Of a DNA stretch of 64,000 nucleotides, positions 46,601 to 55,072 are shown one piece after another. Below the pieces are notes generated by a model that worked only from the letters and a program-made list of their open reading frames with translations, ran no database searches and was not told the origin of the DNA. The position numbers and the translations under genes are program-made. The stretch comes from Gammaproteobacteria bacterium (GTDB lineage Bacteria > Pseudomonadota > Gammaproteobacteria > DSM-16500): the NCBI GenBank assembly GCA_031291255.1, contig JARLJN010000008.1:1-64000 (forward strand), in the 5' to 3' direction. Position 1 is the first letter of the stretch; every line of letters begins with the position of its first letter.

Positions 46601-47008
46601 TACTTTCTCAATATCACCTAATGATGATTTTGCATATGTGACAGTGAAATCACTAATCCAAATATCAGGACCTTTGATAGAAAGTTCATAAGGTCTTTCA
46701 TTAAAGGTACGTAAATCCATATTTTCAAGCATGGGTAAGACATCAGAGAGTGGAATGAATTTATGGAATTGAAATAATCTAAGATGTAAATTACTGTCCT
46801 CTGAAACATAAAAATTAATATCAATGGCATTTTGCAGTGTAAGCTTTTCCATTTGTAAAATATCTTTTACTGCAATATAAGGTGAGCAATCTTCTTGGTA
46901 ATGAGTAGGAAAGGCGGTTCCATATTTTAAAAATAATCTTTCAGCTTCTGCAGCTCCGACTGTTTCAATTAATTTTTCTTTTAATGTTTCATTCCAGGCT
47001 AGAGTCAT
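43646..47008 (-). CDS. NAD-dependent glutamate dehydrogenase, short form
   Basis: The 1120-residue enzyme is of the large NAD-GDH family (oxidative deamination of glutamate to 2-oxoglutarate). The catalytic core is present: HLRNAKVARGGIRWSDRLED, VPSGAKGGFVLK with the active lysine, and YLVVAADKGTASFSDTAN. Long GDH-180 proteins have about 1600 residues; the first 450 or so, with ACT-like regulatory domains, are absent here. The upstream 376 bp do not encode them. It resembles the 115-kDa class and may be complete as such. ATG 47008 follows an AAAGGA site; ATG 47014 is an alternative. Confidence 0.88.
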   Translation of the reverse strand: MTLAWNETLKEKLIETVGAAEAERLFLKYGTAFPTHYQEDCSPYIAVKDILQMEKLTLQNAIDINFYVSEDSNLHLRLFQFHKFIPLSDVLPMLENMDLRTFNERPYELSIKGPDIWISDFTVTYAKSSLGDIEKVKDLFQESFINTRLGFIENDGFNKLILGAQLSSREIVILRAYAKYLRQAGFIFTQPYIEKALINNTNITKKLVEFFEAKHNPTKNKEAHAEELEAEILRSLESVRSLDEDRILRRILQLIKATLRTNYFQTQANGAPKEYLAFKFSSREIPDLPLPLPLFEIFIYSPRFEGIHLRNAKVARGGIRWSDRLEDFRTEVLGLMKAQKVKNAVIVPSGAKGGFVLKAVPANAAREALQLEGVTCYKFFLRGLLDITDNLVKGKVVRPENVKCYDEEDTYLVVAADKGTASFSDTANSISKEYNFWLGDAFASGGSVGYDHKKMGITARGAWESIKRLFRELNINIAETEFTAVGIGDMSGDVFGNGAIYSDKMKLVAAFDHRDIFIDPSPDAKLSHAERVRLFNLPTSSWQNYSAELISKGGGVFSRSSKSITLSPEIQKVLDITESALAPNELIRAILKAPVDLLFNGGIGTYVKASTESQAEVGDKTNEYCRINGGELRCRAVGEGGNLGFTQLGRIEYALQKNGLISTDFIDNSAGVDCSDHEVNIKILLNQEVAKGNITEEQRNVLLASMTQQVADLVLNDNYNQAFILSFINFYSTRIINHHIGYIKELEHTGSLDRIVEFLPDEKKLIERKTSGLGLTRPELAVLLAYTKIHLKAEILKSDIPKHSYLSQIVVTAFPEILRKKYLNEMYKHSLSSEIIATQLSNQIVNEMGILFVYDLQTETGASIEDIILAYTAASRVFGSTELQQLIISLDYKIPMAMQYEMLSHIRRLIYLSTRWFLRHKALKDTSALPKMIEHYTECINTLGDIIPTLMGGVTKTYLESLTDNFVQAGISPQIAKRIAAARAMYTALNITEVATHNHFDLIQTAKLYFVVGEFFNLLWFRDQIAGDTREGFWDSLARVTLRDELDILQKQLTVSTMKHGYHIDKPRLAIDEWITHHPDANQRWDKMLEVLHTSTSTDYVMFFIALRELTGLIHITEKI

Positions 47009-47014
47009 GATCAT

Positions 47015-47391
47015 ATCCTTTTGAGTTACTCTTACCCTATTTTATCACCCCCTGATGTAAAATTGTTATTTTGTAAGGCTTAGTTAGGTTGTTTGGACGT
47101 GGATTCTTATCCACAATTTCTGTGGATAACTTTGTGGCTAACTATCTTGAAAGCTGGGTGCAAGTCTTTATAAAAGTGATATCTTTGTGGCAAAAATTCA
47201 ATATATAAGCAATAAATTTCAATTTAATCAGATAGTTGCGTTTAAATCCGCAAGGTTGACAGGATATTTTTGAATCTTAGTTTAATTTGCTAGCCTATTT
47301 TTGAACTGTGCAAAACTTTTTTTGGGAAATAAAAAAAGCACGCATTTTGTCTGTATACATTTAAATCATGTCTATGTATTATGATACCTAA
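47015..47391. other. oriC: Candidate replication origin: DnaA-box cluster in an AT-rich gap
   Basis: The gap between divergent genes contains TTATCCACA at 47107-47115, TGTGGATAA at 47121-47129 and TGTGCAAAA at 47307-47315. All three fit the relaxed DnaA box TTWTNCACA. Two one-mismatch boxes lie at 47133-47141 (TGTGGCTAA) and 47186-47194 (TGTGGCAAA). The sequence is very AT-rich between them, as for an unwinding element. TTGACA at 47256-47261 may belong to a promoter. oriC is normally beside dnaA, which lies 22 kb away, so this remains a candidate. Confidence 0.5.
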
Positions 47392-48060
47392 ATGGATGTG
47401 AGTTTAAGCGAGAACCAAATGTTTGCTCGATTTTTTAGTTTTTCTCAAAGTACCGCGATTTCTAAACCACCTTATGGTGAGACCATAGAAGACCTTTCAC
47501 AGTTTATAAAAATAAAATTACCTCACAATGTGGATCAACCATCAAAAATTTTGGCATTGGATGTAGATGAATCGTTATTAGCATTCAAGAAAAGTATCCA
47601 ATCAAAATCAACTTGTTTTATTAATAAGCATGAAATAAAACATATTCTACATCAAGCAAAGAAAAAAAATATTATGCTGGTGTTGGTTACCGCTAGGTAT
47701 TTTGTTAAGGAAGAACCCTGTCACGTTTCGCTTGCGAGCGTGCTAGCTCAGTTAGGTATAAATCATTTTAGTTATGTTTTCTTCACGAACGGTAAAGAGA
47801 AAGAGCCTGTATTAAGTCATTTGCATGCTCAATATTTTAAAAATCATAACAAAGATAAAATTTGTTTAGTGGATGACAGAATTGGCTATTTAGCACCCTG
47901 TGCTGATGTTGGTTTTGATACCATATTGGTAGATGCAGAAAAAGAATATTTGCGAGCAATGAAAGATTTTTTACGCAACAAGCGTGCACTAAACGTGCCT
48001 GTGTATGACTATGTTAAACCTAGTCCGGAAGATTATGTGACTCGTGTGTTAGGGCTATAA
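47392..48060 (+). CDS. HAD-like hydrolase, unknown substrate
   Basis: The 222-residue protein shows the four HAD motifs: LALDVDESLL near 57-66 (DxD nucleophile pair), LVTARY (Thr), NGKEKEP (Lys) and LVDDRIGYLA (DD). It resembles the DUF2608/acid-phosphatase-like HAD proteins common in Legionellales, some of which are exported. No signal peptide is seen. It is a single gene beside the DnaA-box region. Substrate and location are unknown. Confidence 0.65.
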   Translation: MDVSLSENQMFARFFSFSQSTAISKPPYGETIEDLSQFIKIKLPHNVDQPSKILALDVDESLLAFKKSIQSKSTCFINKHEIKHILHQAKKKNIMLVLVTARYFVKEEPCHVSLASVLAQLGINHFSYVFFTNGKEKEPVLSHLHAQYFKNHNKDKICLVDDRIGYLAPCADVGFDTILVDAEKEYLRAMKDFLRNKRALNVPVYDYVKPSPEDYVTRVLGL

Positions 48061-48077
48061 TAATTTTTTATTTTTAT

Positions 48078-48114
48078 GTAGCGCGTGACAAAGGCGTTTT
48101 GCGCCGTGTCCGCG
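48078..48114. repeat. Palindromic repeat, GTAGCGTGGACAAAGGCG family
   Basis: GTAGCGCGTGACAAAGGCG is followed by TTTTGCGCCGTGTCCGCG. The hairpin lies between convergent genes (HAD protein and epmB) and is a third member of the family at 202-239. Confidence 0.7.
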
Positions 48115-48121
48115 AGGTCAG

Positions 48122-49126
48122 TTACATCTGCATTATCAATGCTTGTTTTGAAGCAGCTCCAGCTACTTCATAAGCGAATTTTGGAACAAGAAAACCCGAT
48201 AATCTTTGATTCATTTCACTCTGTAATTTCTGAACCTGAGTAAGTGGCAAATCAAAATGCGCCGCACCTTCAACTTTGTCTAGCAAGTGTAAATAATAAG
48301 GTTGTATACCCGCATCAAATAAACTTTCACTCAAATTAACTAAAGCATCTGCGTTGTCATTCACGCCTTTTAATAAAACAGCTTGGTTTAATAAAACAAC
48401 CCCTGCTTTTGTTAAACGTTGCATCGCTTCTTTTACATCTGAATTAATTTCTTGTGCGTGATTGCAATGCGTAACAAGTATAGGTTTTTGTTTGAGTTGA
48501 GATATCCATGTAATAAATTCAGAACTGATTCGTTCAGGTAATGCGATAGGCATACGGCTGTGTATGCGCAAGCGTTTAACGTGTGGAATAGCATTCAATT
48601 TTTCGCTGAAGACAGCCAGTGTTTTATCGTTAGCAATTAAAGGATCACCACCGCTTAAAATAACTTCATGTATGCTAGAGTCATTTGCAATATAGGCCAA
48701 GGCTTTGTCCCATCCTTGTGTGCCAGGGTTGTTTTCTGCATAGGGAAAATGTCTGCGAAAACAGTATCGGCAATTAATCCCGCATGAGCCTACAAAGGTG
48801 AATAATACTCTGCCCTGATATTTGTGCAGCAAGCCAGGGATAGGATTGACGCTGGCTTCTTCTAAAGGGTCGCGTGTATAACCAGATACAACCGCATGCT
48901 CTGCATCTAAGGGCAAGATCTGGCGCAGCAAAGGGTCTAGCGCGTCACCTTTTTTTATGCGTGCCAAGAAGCTTCTTGGGACTTTTAAAGGAAAAAGTTT
49001 TGCCGCTGATTTTGCAGCCGGCAAGAGATTTGGGTCTAATTCTAAGAGATACCACAATTCTTCAGGGCTAGTCACGGCTTCTTGAAGGGCTTTTTCCCAG
49101 CCTTTTTCACTATTCATACATTTCAT
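48122..49126 (-). CDS. epmB: EF-P beta-lysine modification enzyme EpmB (lysine 2,3-aminomutase-like)
   Basis: The 334-residue radical SAM enzyme has the cluster motif GINCRYCFRRHFPY (CxxxCxxC), HEVILSGGDPL and a PLP lysine near the C-terminus. EpmB isomerises alpha-lysine to beta-lysine, which EpmA attaches to EF-P. It is divergent from efp, 58 bp away, so the two genes share a regulatory region. Length is that of EpmB, shorter than KamA. Confidence 0.92.
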   Translation of the reverse strand: MKCMNSEKGWEKALQEAVTSPEELWYLLELDPNLLPAAKSAAKLFPLKVPRSFLARIKKGDALDPLLRQILPLDAEHAVVSGYTRDPLEEASVNPIPGLLHKYQGRVLFTFVGSCGINCRYCFRRHFPYAENNPGTQGWDKALAYIANDSSIHEVILSGGDPLIANDKTLAVFSEKLNAIPHVKRLRIHSRMPIALPERISSEFITWISQLKQKPILVTHCNHAQEINSDVKEAMQRLTKAGVVLLNQAVLLKGVNDNADALVNLSESLFDAGIQPYYLHLLDKVEGAAHFDLPLTQVQKLQSEMNQRLSGFLVPKFAYEVAGAASKQALIMQM

Positions 49127-49184
49127 CTTTGTGATATTTAAATAAACGATTATTATATGCCAACTAATGACACTGGAGATTAAG

Positions 49185-49754
49185 ATGGCAGTTTATACCA
49201 CAAATGAGATCAGAGGTGGAATGAAAGTGATGATAGATAACGATCCTTGCGTCATTCTAGACAATGAAATGGTGAAGCCTGGTAAAGGCCAAGCCTTTAA
49301 TCGTATTAAATTCCGTAACTTAAAGAATGGCCGCGTTGTAGAGCGTACCTGGAAGTCGGGAGATACGATTCCGTCAGCTGATGTTGTGGACGTAGAAGCA
49401 CAATATTTATATAACGATGGCAGCGGCTGGCACTTTATGACAAATGAAACCTTTGAGCAATTTGTGCTGGATGAGGGCCATTTGGGCGAAGCCAAACAAT
49501 GGTTAAAAGAACAAGGCGAATGCGTTTTAACCTTGTTTAACAGCATGCCCCTCGCGGTTGCTGTTGCAAATTTTGTGAGTTTAAAAATTGCTGAAACCGA
49601 TCCTGGTGTGCGCGGAGATACGTCAGGCGGCGGCGGTAAACCTGCAAAATTAGAAACAGGCGCAGTCGTGCGTGTTCCTTTGTTTGTACAAGAAGGAGAA
49701 TTGATTAAAGTGGATACTCGCACCGGTGAGTATGTGTCTCGTGTTAAAGAATAA
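49185..49754 (+). CDS. efp: Elongation factor P
   Basis: The 189-residue protein starts [19 protein letters not shown] after a GGAG site; the upstream in-frame ATG is not needed. The modification loop VKPGKGQAF contains the lysine that receives beta-lysine. EF-P rescues ribosomes stalled at polyproline. It is flanked by both modifying enzymes. Its 3' end overlaps the epmA reading frame. Confidence 0.95.
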   Translation: MAVYTTNEIRGGMKVMIDNDPCVILDNEMVKPGKGQAFNRIKFRNLKNGRVVERTWKSGDTIPSADVVDVEAQYLYNDGSGWHFMTNETFEQFVLDEGHLGEAKQWLKEQGECVLTLFNSMPLAVAVANFVSLKIAETDPGVRGDTSGGGGKPAKLETGAVVRVPLFVQEGELIKVDTRTGEYVSRVKE

Positions 49755-50745
49755 TGTATCACCCTCCTCGTCTGAGGAGGGTTTAGCTTGGCAGCCCAGC
49801 GCTACATCTACTACTCTGCATAAACGTGCTCACATTATTTCAACCGTAAGAAAATTTTTTGCTGAACGCAATGTGTTGGAAGTCGATACGCCTCTCATGT
49901 GTCAGCATTCAGTGACTGATCCGCATGTCACTGGCATTCCTGCAATATTTCAATCTTTAGGTGAAACATCCGAAAAAATAATGTATCTGCAAACATCACC
50001 TGAATATGCAATGAAGCGTTTGCTCGCATCAGGCATAGGTTCTATTTATCAAATTACCAAAGCGTTTCGTCAAGGTGAAGTAGGTAAGATTCATAATCCA
50101 GAATTTACCATGTTGGAGTGGTATCGCATAGGCTACGATCATCATGCGTTAATGAATGAAATGGATGAGCTGTTAATGCTTGTTTTAAGTACTTTGCCTG
50201 CTGAGCGTATCAGTTATACAGATTTATTTTTACAACAACTCAATGTGAATGTTCACACGGCTACACTGCAAGAATTAAAAAATTGTGCGGCAACAAAAAA
50301 TATTTTTTTACAAGCTGAAATAAATGAAAAAGATGTTTGGTTAGATATTTTGTGGACGCATTATATAGAACCTAAAGTGGGTCAAGAGAGACCTTTATTT
50401 TTATATGATTTTCCTGCATCACAAGCCTCACTCGCAAAAGTTCGTCATGAAACGCCTGCTCACGCTTCACGATTTGAAGTGTATTTTAAAGGTGTAGAAT
50501 TAGCGAATGGTTTTCATGAACTGCAAGATGCTGAAGAACAGAAGAAACGTTTTGAAAAAGATTCCGCGTATCGCAAACAAAATCATCTTCCTGAAAAAAC
50601 GATAGACCAGTATTTTTTAGCCGCGTTAAATCATGGATTACCTGACTGTGCTGGTGTTGCATTGGGTATAGATAGATTAATTATGTTGGCTTTGGGTTTT
50701 GAGAGAGTTGCAGATGTGTTGAGTTTTGATTTTTCTAGAGTTTGA
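49732..50745 (+). CDS. epmA: EF-P lysyltransferase EpmA (PoxA/GenX)
   Basis: The protein (337 residues from ATG 49732) is a truncated class II lysyl-tRNA synthetase without an anticodon domain. It has [35 protein letters not shown], the motif 2 region [13 protein letters not shown], and [15 protein letters not shown]. The family start [14 protein letters not shown] lies about 25 residues in. No start codon is seen in frame between the efp stop and that point. Translation therefore starts inside efp (ATG 49732, GTG 49726 or GTG 49741), giving a 20-25-residue Ser-rich extension. Confidence 0.9.
   Translation: MCLVLKNNVSPSSSEEGLAWQPSATSTTLHKRAHIISTVRKFFAERNVLEVDTPLMCQHSVTDPHVTGIPAIFQSLGETSEKIMYLQTSPEYAMKRLLASGIGSIYQITKAFRQGEVGKIHNPEFTMLEWYRIGYDHHALMNEMDELLMLVLSTLPAERISYTDLFLQQLNVNVHTATLQELKNCAATKNIFLQAEINEKDVWLDILWTHYIEPKVGQERPLFLYDFPASQASLAKVRHETPAHASRFEVYFKGVELANGFHELQDAEEQKKRFEKDSAYRKQNHLPEKTIDQYFLAALNHGLPDCAGVALGIDRLIMLALGFERVADVLSFDFSRV
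49759..49783 (+). promoter_or_regulatory. Hairpin between efp stop and the EpmA core
   Basis: CCCTCCTC at 49761-49768 pairs with GAGGAGGG at 49773-49780 across a GTCT loop, followed by TTTA. It looks like a terminator with a very short T run, or a structure hiding a GAGGAGG ribosome site. It lies inside the epmA 5' frame. Confidence 0.45.
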
Positions 50746-50788
50746 ATTTAAGCAATACACTAGCCCAGTAATATAGTCTAAAAACCCT

Positions 50789-50846
50789 GTCCTTCTGCAG
50801 AAGGAAAGAAAGAGGTTTATCTGTCCTTGTTTAGAAGGACAAGAGG
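50789..50846 (-). repeat. Two-hairpin repeat, copy 1
   Basis: TCCTTCTGCAGAAGGA and GTCCTTGTTTAGAAGGAC form two small hairpins about 20 bp apart. The reverse complement resembles the element at 51992-52046. Confidence 0.55.
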
Positions 50847-50967
50847 TTGCGACTTCAATGCGTAAAGTATGGACCTTATATAAAATAAAAAGCCTCGAAC
50901 TCTTTAATTGGCACACGGAATATGTTGCACTAGACTAAGCTTAGTCCATTTGGGGTATCATATTATT

Positions 50968-51198
50968 ATGCATATAGTTAATATCCATGAAGCTAAAACG
51001 CAGTTGTCAAAGTTAATTGAAGCTGCCATGAAAGGGGAAGAAACGGTGATTACTAAAGCGGGCAAACCAGTCGCACGATTATGCCCTCTGCAAGTGAAAA
51101 CGAAAATTGTATATGGGCTGCTAAAAGATAAAATAAAAATACATGCGGATTTTGATGGGCCTTTACCAGAACATAAGATCAAAAGTTTTGAGGCATAA
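50968..51198 (+). CDS. Phd/YefM-type antitoxin
   Basis: The 76-residue protein starts MHIVNIHEAKTQLSKLIEAA and continues ETVITKAGKPVARLCPL, the standard Phd/YefM DNA-binding half. The C-terminal half, which normally wraps the toxin, is polar. ATG 50968 is preferred; the longer in-frame start adds residues unlike the family. The toxin gene that should follow is a nine-codon stub, so the antitoxin is orphaned. Confidence 0.82.
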   Translation: MHIVNIHEAKTQLSKLIEAAMKGEETVITKAGKPVARLCPLQVKTKIVYGLLKDKIKIHADFDGPLPEHKIKSFEA

Positions 51199-51200
51199 AA

Positions 51201-51230
51201 ATGCTGTTGGATACTCTTATCTTTCTTTAA
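51201..51230 (+). pseudogene. VapC-type toxin, nine-codon stub
   Basis: Two bases after the antitoxin stop an ATG begins MLLDTLIFL and then stops (TAA at 51228-51230). MLLDT plus a hydrophobic run is the normal start of VapC PIN-domain toxins, with Asp 4 as the first catalytic acid. The rest of the toxin is absent; the next 50 bp are not recognisable. Confidence 0.6.
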
Positions 51231-51279
51231 TGGCCGTTATTAAAATTAAATTGGCTAAGCTTGATGCCAATATTATAAT

Positions 51280-51783
51280 TTAATTTTGCAAATATTCATG
51301 GTCTAGGAATTGTTGATCATCCATCGTAATATCAAGTTTGTTATTAACGATTTTTTGTGTTGATTGAATTTTTATTTTCTCGATCCAAAGTAATATTCTT
51401 GCATGATGATGGCCAGTTAATGCGTGAAATAAAGTCCCCGTTACATGAATATAATTACTTTTTTTTATTTTCTTCCAGTCGCTATTTTTATGTATGACAA
51501 GTTGAATTAATTTCACGTTATTTTCAGGCTCATCATTGCCTATTTGTTTTTTAGGCACTAGTTTAATGTCAATCGGTCTATCTAGTATTAAGTAGGGACC
51601 AGTTTCATCCGCATCGCCGTTTTTTATGCTTTCATAATTAGGAGGACCAGGAAATTTTAAGTTTTTAACAATACCATTTAATTCAACCAGTTTTGGTTCA
51701 AAATAGACAAGTTGATTCTTAGCAAGAGAACATGACGATGCAAAATAGAGAATAAGTGATAACATCAATCGAATGAGAGACAT
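51280..51783 (-). CDS. DUF4431-family secreted protein
   Basis: The 167-residue protein has a signal peptide (LMLSLILYFASSCSLA) and a domain with the DUF4431 pattern: LNGIVKNLKFPGPPNYESI, then a YLILDRPIDIKL strand, IQLVIH, and the striking VTGTLFHALTGHHHARILLW. The family is found in exported bacterial proteins of unknown function. ATG 51783 is the start. It stands alone between the orphan antitoxin and a repeat-rich gap. Confidence 0.7.
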   Translation of the reverse strand: MSLIRLMLSLILYFASSCSLAKNQLVYFEPKLVELNGIVKNLKFPGPPNYESIKNGDADETGPYLILDRPIDIKLVPKKQIGNDEPENNVKLIQLVIHKNSDWKKIKKSNYIHVTGTLFHALTGHHHARILLWIEKIKIQSTQKIVNNKLDITMDDQQFLDHEYLQN

Positions 51784-51991
51784 TTATTTTCCCTTTTTCG
51801 AATCTTTAACAACCATATACTCAAGGCTAGGTATTCTTGGTTAAGGGAGTTCATTTTAATGTGGCGCCAAAATAATTAAGTAGGTAATGTTGCCAGTATT
51901 AATACCCACTTGTGAAGAGGCTTGTACCTACTTATTTTAATAATTGCAGACTTCTATATTTTCTTCCGCATCAGGATAGACAATATTTTTA

Positions 51992-52046
51992 TTGTCCTTG
52001 TTCATAAGGACAAGATGATCTAATTTATCCTTACGCAGAAGGATAC
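51992..52046 (+). repeat. Two-hairpin repeat, copy 2
   Basis: TTGTCCTTGTTCATAAGGAC and TCCTTACGCAGAAGGA form two hairpins separated by about 16 bp. It matches the reverse complement of 50789-50846, so the two copies lie in inverted orientation around the antitoxin and DUF4431 genes. Confidence 0.55.
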
Positions 52047-52163
52047 TATTGTGTCATTAAATGAAAGGCAACTATAAGTATTCACATACCAAGGCTAACA
52101 TTGATGCAGAGTCTCATTTCAATTTGTCATATCTTGTTGCTATTGATTGAAAGTGGTTGAGTC

Positions 52164-52204
52164 GGAAAAATAGCATTCATGCATAATTGAATTATGCATG
52201 AATG
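52164..52204 (-). terminator. Rho-independent terminator of the OPT transporter gene
   Basis: A perfect 15-bp stem (GCATTCATGCATAAT and its complement) with a 3-nt loop lies at 52172-52204. On the minus strand it is followed by CTATTTTTCC. It sits 23 bp after the OPT gene stop. Confidence 0.7.
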
Positions 52205-52226
52205 CAAACAAATTATTTAATCAAGC

Positions 52227-54260
52227 TTAAGCGTTCTTCTTCATGACTACCTTATACATCCAAGCACACAATATAACCGTCACAATGATTCCTAATGGAC
52301 CTGATAAATATTGATATTGATCAGGCATAATGCGTAATGCGTCAGAGCTTTGATAAAGTGCAAAAGGAATAGCAAGCACGACTCCCATAATAGAAGCACC
52401 TGCGACGATGCCACAAGCTAATAATAAACCACGATGTTTATGGGTTGCTATGCTGGCATCTTTACCTCTCTTTTGAGTGCCATAGCGTTTGTTGAGTCTG
52501 GACTGTATGAAATGCGCTAATAAGCCACCAATAACGACAGGAACAGACGCGTCTAACGGTAAGTAGATACCTACACCCACTGCGAGTACAGGTAAGCGTG
52601 TATCATAGTTCTTTAAAATTTCGTCTATGATGATGCAGATAACGGCAATGACTGCACCTACAATTATCATGCTCCATTCTAATGTATCGGCAAATACGCC
52701 TTCTGCTACAGTTGCCATTAAGCCTGCTTGAGGTGCAGCTAGCATTTGTCCTTTAGGCATGTCTGCACGTGGGAAAACACCGCCTATACCGTAAGCGTTA
52801 TAAAGCAAATCTAAAATAGGTGGAATCACAAATGCGGATACCACGACACCTGCTATCAACATGACTTGTTGTTTCCAGGGGGTGGCACCTAATAATTGCC
52901 CTACTTTTAAATCTTGCATGGTGTCGTTAGAGATAGCGAGAGCCGCTGCGATAATGACTGTGCTGCCTATGGCAACAACAGCTGCAAACACTTCATTGCC
53001 TTTGATGCCATGCGAGAAACCAAAAAAACATAAGAGTATTAAGCAAAGGATTAAAAGTGAAGACACCAATAAACCTGAGACGGGATTATTTGTAGATCCT
53101 ATTAAACCTGCAAAATAAGCCGAGATAGAACAGAAGGTAAAGCCTCCCACCAATACATATAAAGCACAAAATGCTGCAATCAAGGTTTTAAAGGTGTGAG
53201 AGAGTTGATTAGCCTCTGGCATGATGTAGGTCAAAATCAATAAGAAAATGGCAATTAACAGTGAGATGATAGACCAAAATACATAATTGATAGGAATATC
53301 GCGCTCTGTGCGAATTTGTATAATTTCGCCTGTGAGTTTAGCTTGTCGCATGGAGTTAAATGAAGTGGATAAGCTATAAACGATAGGCTTAACCAGTGTT
53401 ACCAGTGTCCACAATCCACCAACTAACATGGTGCCCACACCTAAATAACGAATATGATCATGCCACATTAAGGAGGCTATTTCGTTTGCATTCGATGCGT
53501 GAGGTATGCCATAAACCCAAGTGAGTATGGGAACGCCTGCTATCCATCCAATAAGGATACCTACAATTAAACTGATGGCTACATTGATACCGACTATATA
53601 ACCTGCAGCGATTAATGCTGGGGATAAGCCTAGGCCGAATCCAAAAACAGTCTGTGATGTTTGCACCCAAAATTGAAAGCTGTCAGCGAGTACTTGTAGT
53701 CCTGTTTGAGCGAGTGAGATAACTCCGCCGACTATGCCGCCAAAGGTTAGCGCTTTGATATCGGTTTCTTCTTTGTTGATGCTTGCTTTTAAAATGTTAC
53801 TGATAGCAAGGCCTTCTGGGTAGCGTAAGGTTTTATCGATTAATAACACTTTTCGTAAAGGGATGGTAAACAACACGCCTAACATACCGCCTAGCAAGGC
53901 GATAATGACGGTCTGCCAATAATAAAATCCGTTCCATGCATGCAAGATAATTAAAGCAGGTAATATGAAAGCAACGCCTGCAGTCAGTGCTTCTCCTACT
54001 GAAGCCATGGTTTGAACCATGGTATTTTCTAATACATTAGAGTTTCTGCAAAATCGCAATATGCTCATAGAAATAATGGCGGCAGGAATGGAGGCAGAAA
54101 TAGTTTGGCCGACTTTTAGACCTAAATAAGCGTTGGCTGCCGCTAGAATAATGGTTAAAAATGTACCAATTATTAATACGCGCCAAGTAATTTCAGGTAA
54201 GTTTTTGCTGGCGGGAATAGTAGGAGCAGTAATAGAATCTATGCTCTTAAATTTGCTCAT
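52227..54260 (-). CDS. OPT-family oligopeptide transporter
   Basis: The 677-residue protein has about 14-16 hydrophobic segments. It carries OPT motifs such as AANAYLGLKVGQTISASIPAA, NTMVQTMASVGEALTAG, RYPEGLAISNILKA and GGVFPRADMPKGQMLA. It is probably a proton-coupled importer of peptides or a metal complex, useful to a nutrient-dependent host-associated bacterium. ATG 54260 has a GGAG ribosome site. It is a single gene with its own terminator. Confidence 0.9.
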   Translation of the reverse strand: MSKFKSIDSITAPTIPASKNLPEITWRVLIIGTFLTIILAAANAYLGLKVGQTISASIPAAIISMSILRFCRNSNVLENTMVQTMASVGEALTAGVAFILPALIILHAWNGFYYWQTVIIALLGGMLGVLFTIPLRKVLLIDKTLRYPEGLAISNILKASINKEETDIKALTFGGIVGGVISLAQTGLQVLADSFQFWVQTSQTVFGFGLGLSPALIAAGYIVGINVAISLIVGILIGWIAGVPILTWVYGIPHASNANEIASLMWHDHIRYLGVGTMLVGGLWTLVTLVKPIVYSLSTSFNSMRQAKLTGEIIQIRTERDIPINYVFWSIISLLIAIFLLILTYIMPEANQLSHTFKTLIAAFCALYVLVGGFTFCSISAYFAGLIGSTNNPVSGLLVSSLLILCLILLCFFGFSHGIKGNEVFAAVVAIGSTVIIAAALAISNDTMQDLKVGQLLGATPWKQQVMLIAGVVVSAFVIPPILDLLYNAYGIGGVFPRADMPKGQMLAAPQAGLMATVAEGVFADTLEWSMIIVGAVIAVICIIIDEILKNYDTRLPVLAVGVGIYLPLDASVPVVIGGLLAHFIQSRLNKRYGTQKRGKDASIATHKHRGLLLACGIVAGASIMGVVLAIPFALYQSSDALRIMPDQYQYLSGPLGIIVTVILCAWMYKVVMKKNA

Positions 54261-54407
54261 TAATGAAACACTCCTGAATGTAGATATAGTCGGTAAAAGT
54301 ATGTGTTTTGTGCATGTATCTTGTTATTTATTATAGAGTTAGAGGTGCATAATGATAATGCCATCCGTTAGAATAGCATATTCGTAAAAGGCTTTAAACT
54401 TTTCTGG

Positions 54408-55004
54408 TTAACGATACCACTCATTTAATTGATCACGTAATTCTTTAATGCCAGTGTTTTTTAAAGCAGAAAAGCATTGGCAAGTGATTTCAGTCGTGTA
54501 TTTCGTTACGAATTTTTTGACTTCTAGCAAAGTGTTTTTGCTCGCGCCAAACGCTAACTTATCCGCTTTATTTAATAAAATGTGTACTGATAAATCGGAT
54601 TCATCAGCCCACTCTAATAGATTTTGATCGAAGTCAGTCAGGGGGTGACGTATATCCATGACAACAATTAATCCCTTTAAGCAATTTCGTTCCAGCAAAT
54701 AATCGCCTAACGTCTTTTGCCACAGATCTTTAACGGATTGAGGCACTTTGGCGTAGCCATAGCCTGGTAAATCTATTAAGCGGCGTGTTTCATCTAATTC
54801 AAAGACATTGATTAACTGTGTGCGGCCAGGTGTTTTACTGACGCGGGCGAGTTTTTTATTTTGCGTTATTTGGTTCAATACACTGGATTTTCCAGCATTA
54901 GAGCGTCCAACAAACGCGACTTCTATGCCTGTATCTTGAGGGAGTTGAGCGAGTCTTGCGGCACTCAATAAAAAAGTGGCGTCTTCATAATTAATCTTGG
55001 TCAT
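54408..55004 (-). CDS. engB: Ribosome biogenesis GTPase EngB (YsxC/YihA)
   Basis: The 198-residue GTPase has G1 GRSNAGKSSVLN, G2 TPGRTQLINVF, G3 DLPGYGYAKVP and G4 NKADKL. It assists large-subunit assembly. The longer frame to 55142 would be encoded largely by a palindromic repeat, so ATG 55004 (MTKINYEDATFLLSA) is used. Confidence 0.95.
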   Translation of the reverse strand: MTKINYEDATFLLSAARLAQLPQDTGIEVAFVGRSNAGKSSVLNQITQNKKLARVSKTPGRTQLINVFELDETRRLIDLPGYGYAKVPQSVKDLWQKTLGDYLLERNCLKGLIVVMDIRHPLTDFDQNLLEWADESDLSVHILLNKADKLAFGASKNTLLEVKKFVTKYTTEITCQCFSALKNTGIKELRDQLNEWYR

Positions 55005-55072
55005 AAGCGTTCTGCTGGTAGAGTTTCGTATAAGGCCGAGCAGTGTATCAGAAACCGTAGCCTGGATCGAGC

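Larger units (their letters stand above)
51784..52226. other. 443-bp gap with a repeat and a terminator
   Basis: The gap between two same-strand genes holds the two-hairpin repeat at 51992-52046 and the OPT-gene terminator at 52164-52204. No gene is seen in the rest. Confidence 0.5.

Noticed and set aside
49193..49762. 189-codon frame antisense to efp
   Set aside because: Shadow of the conserved efp gene; composition follows the complement of a real coding frame.
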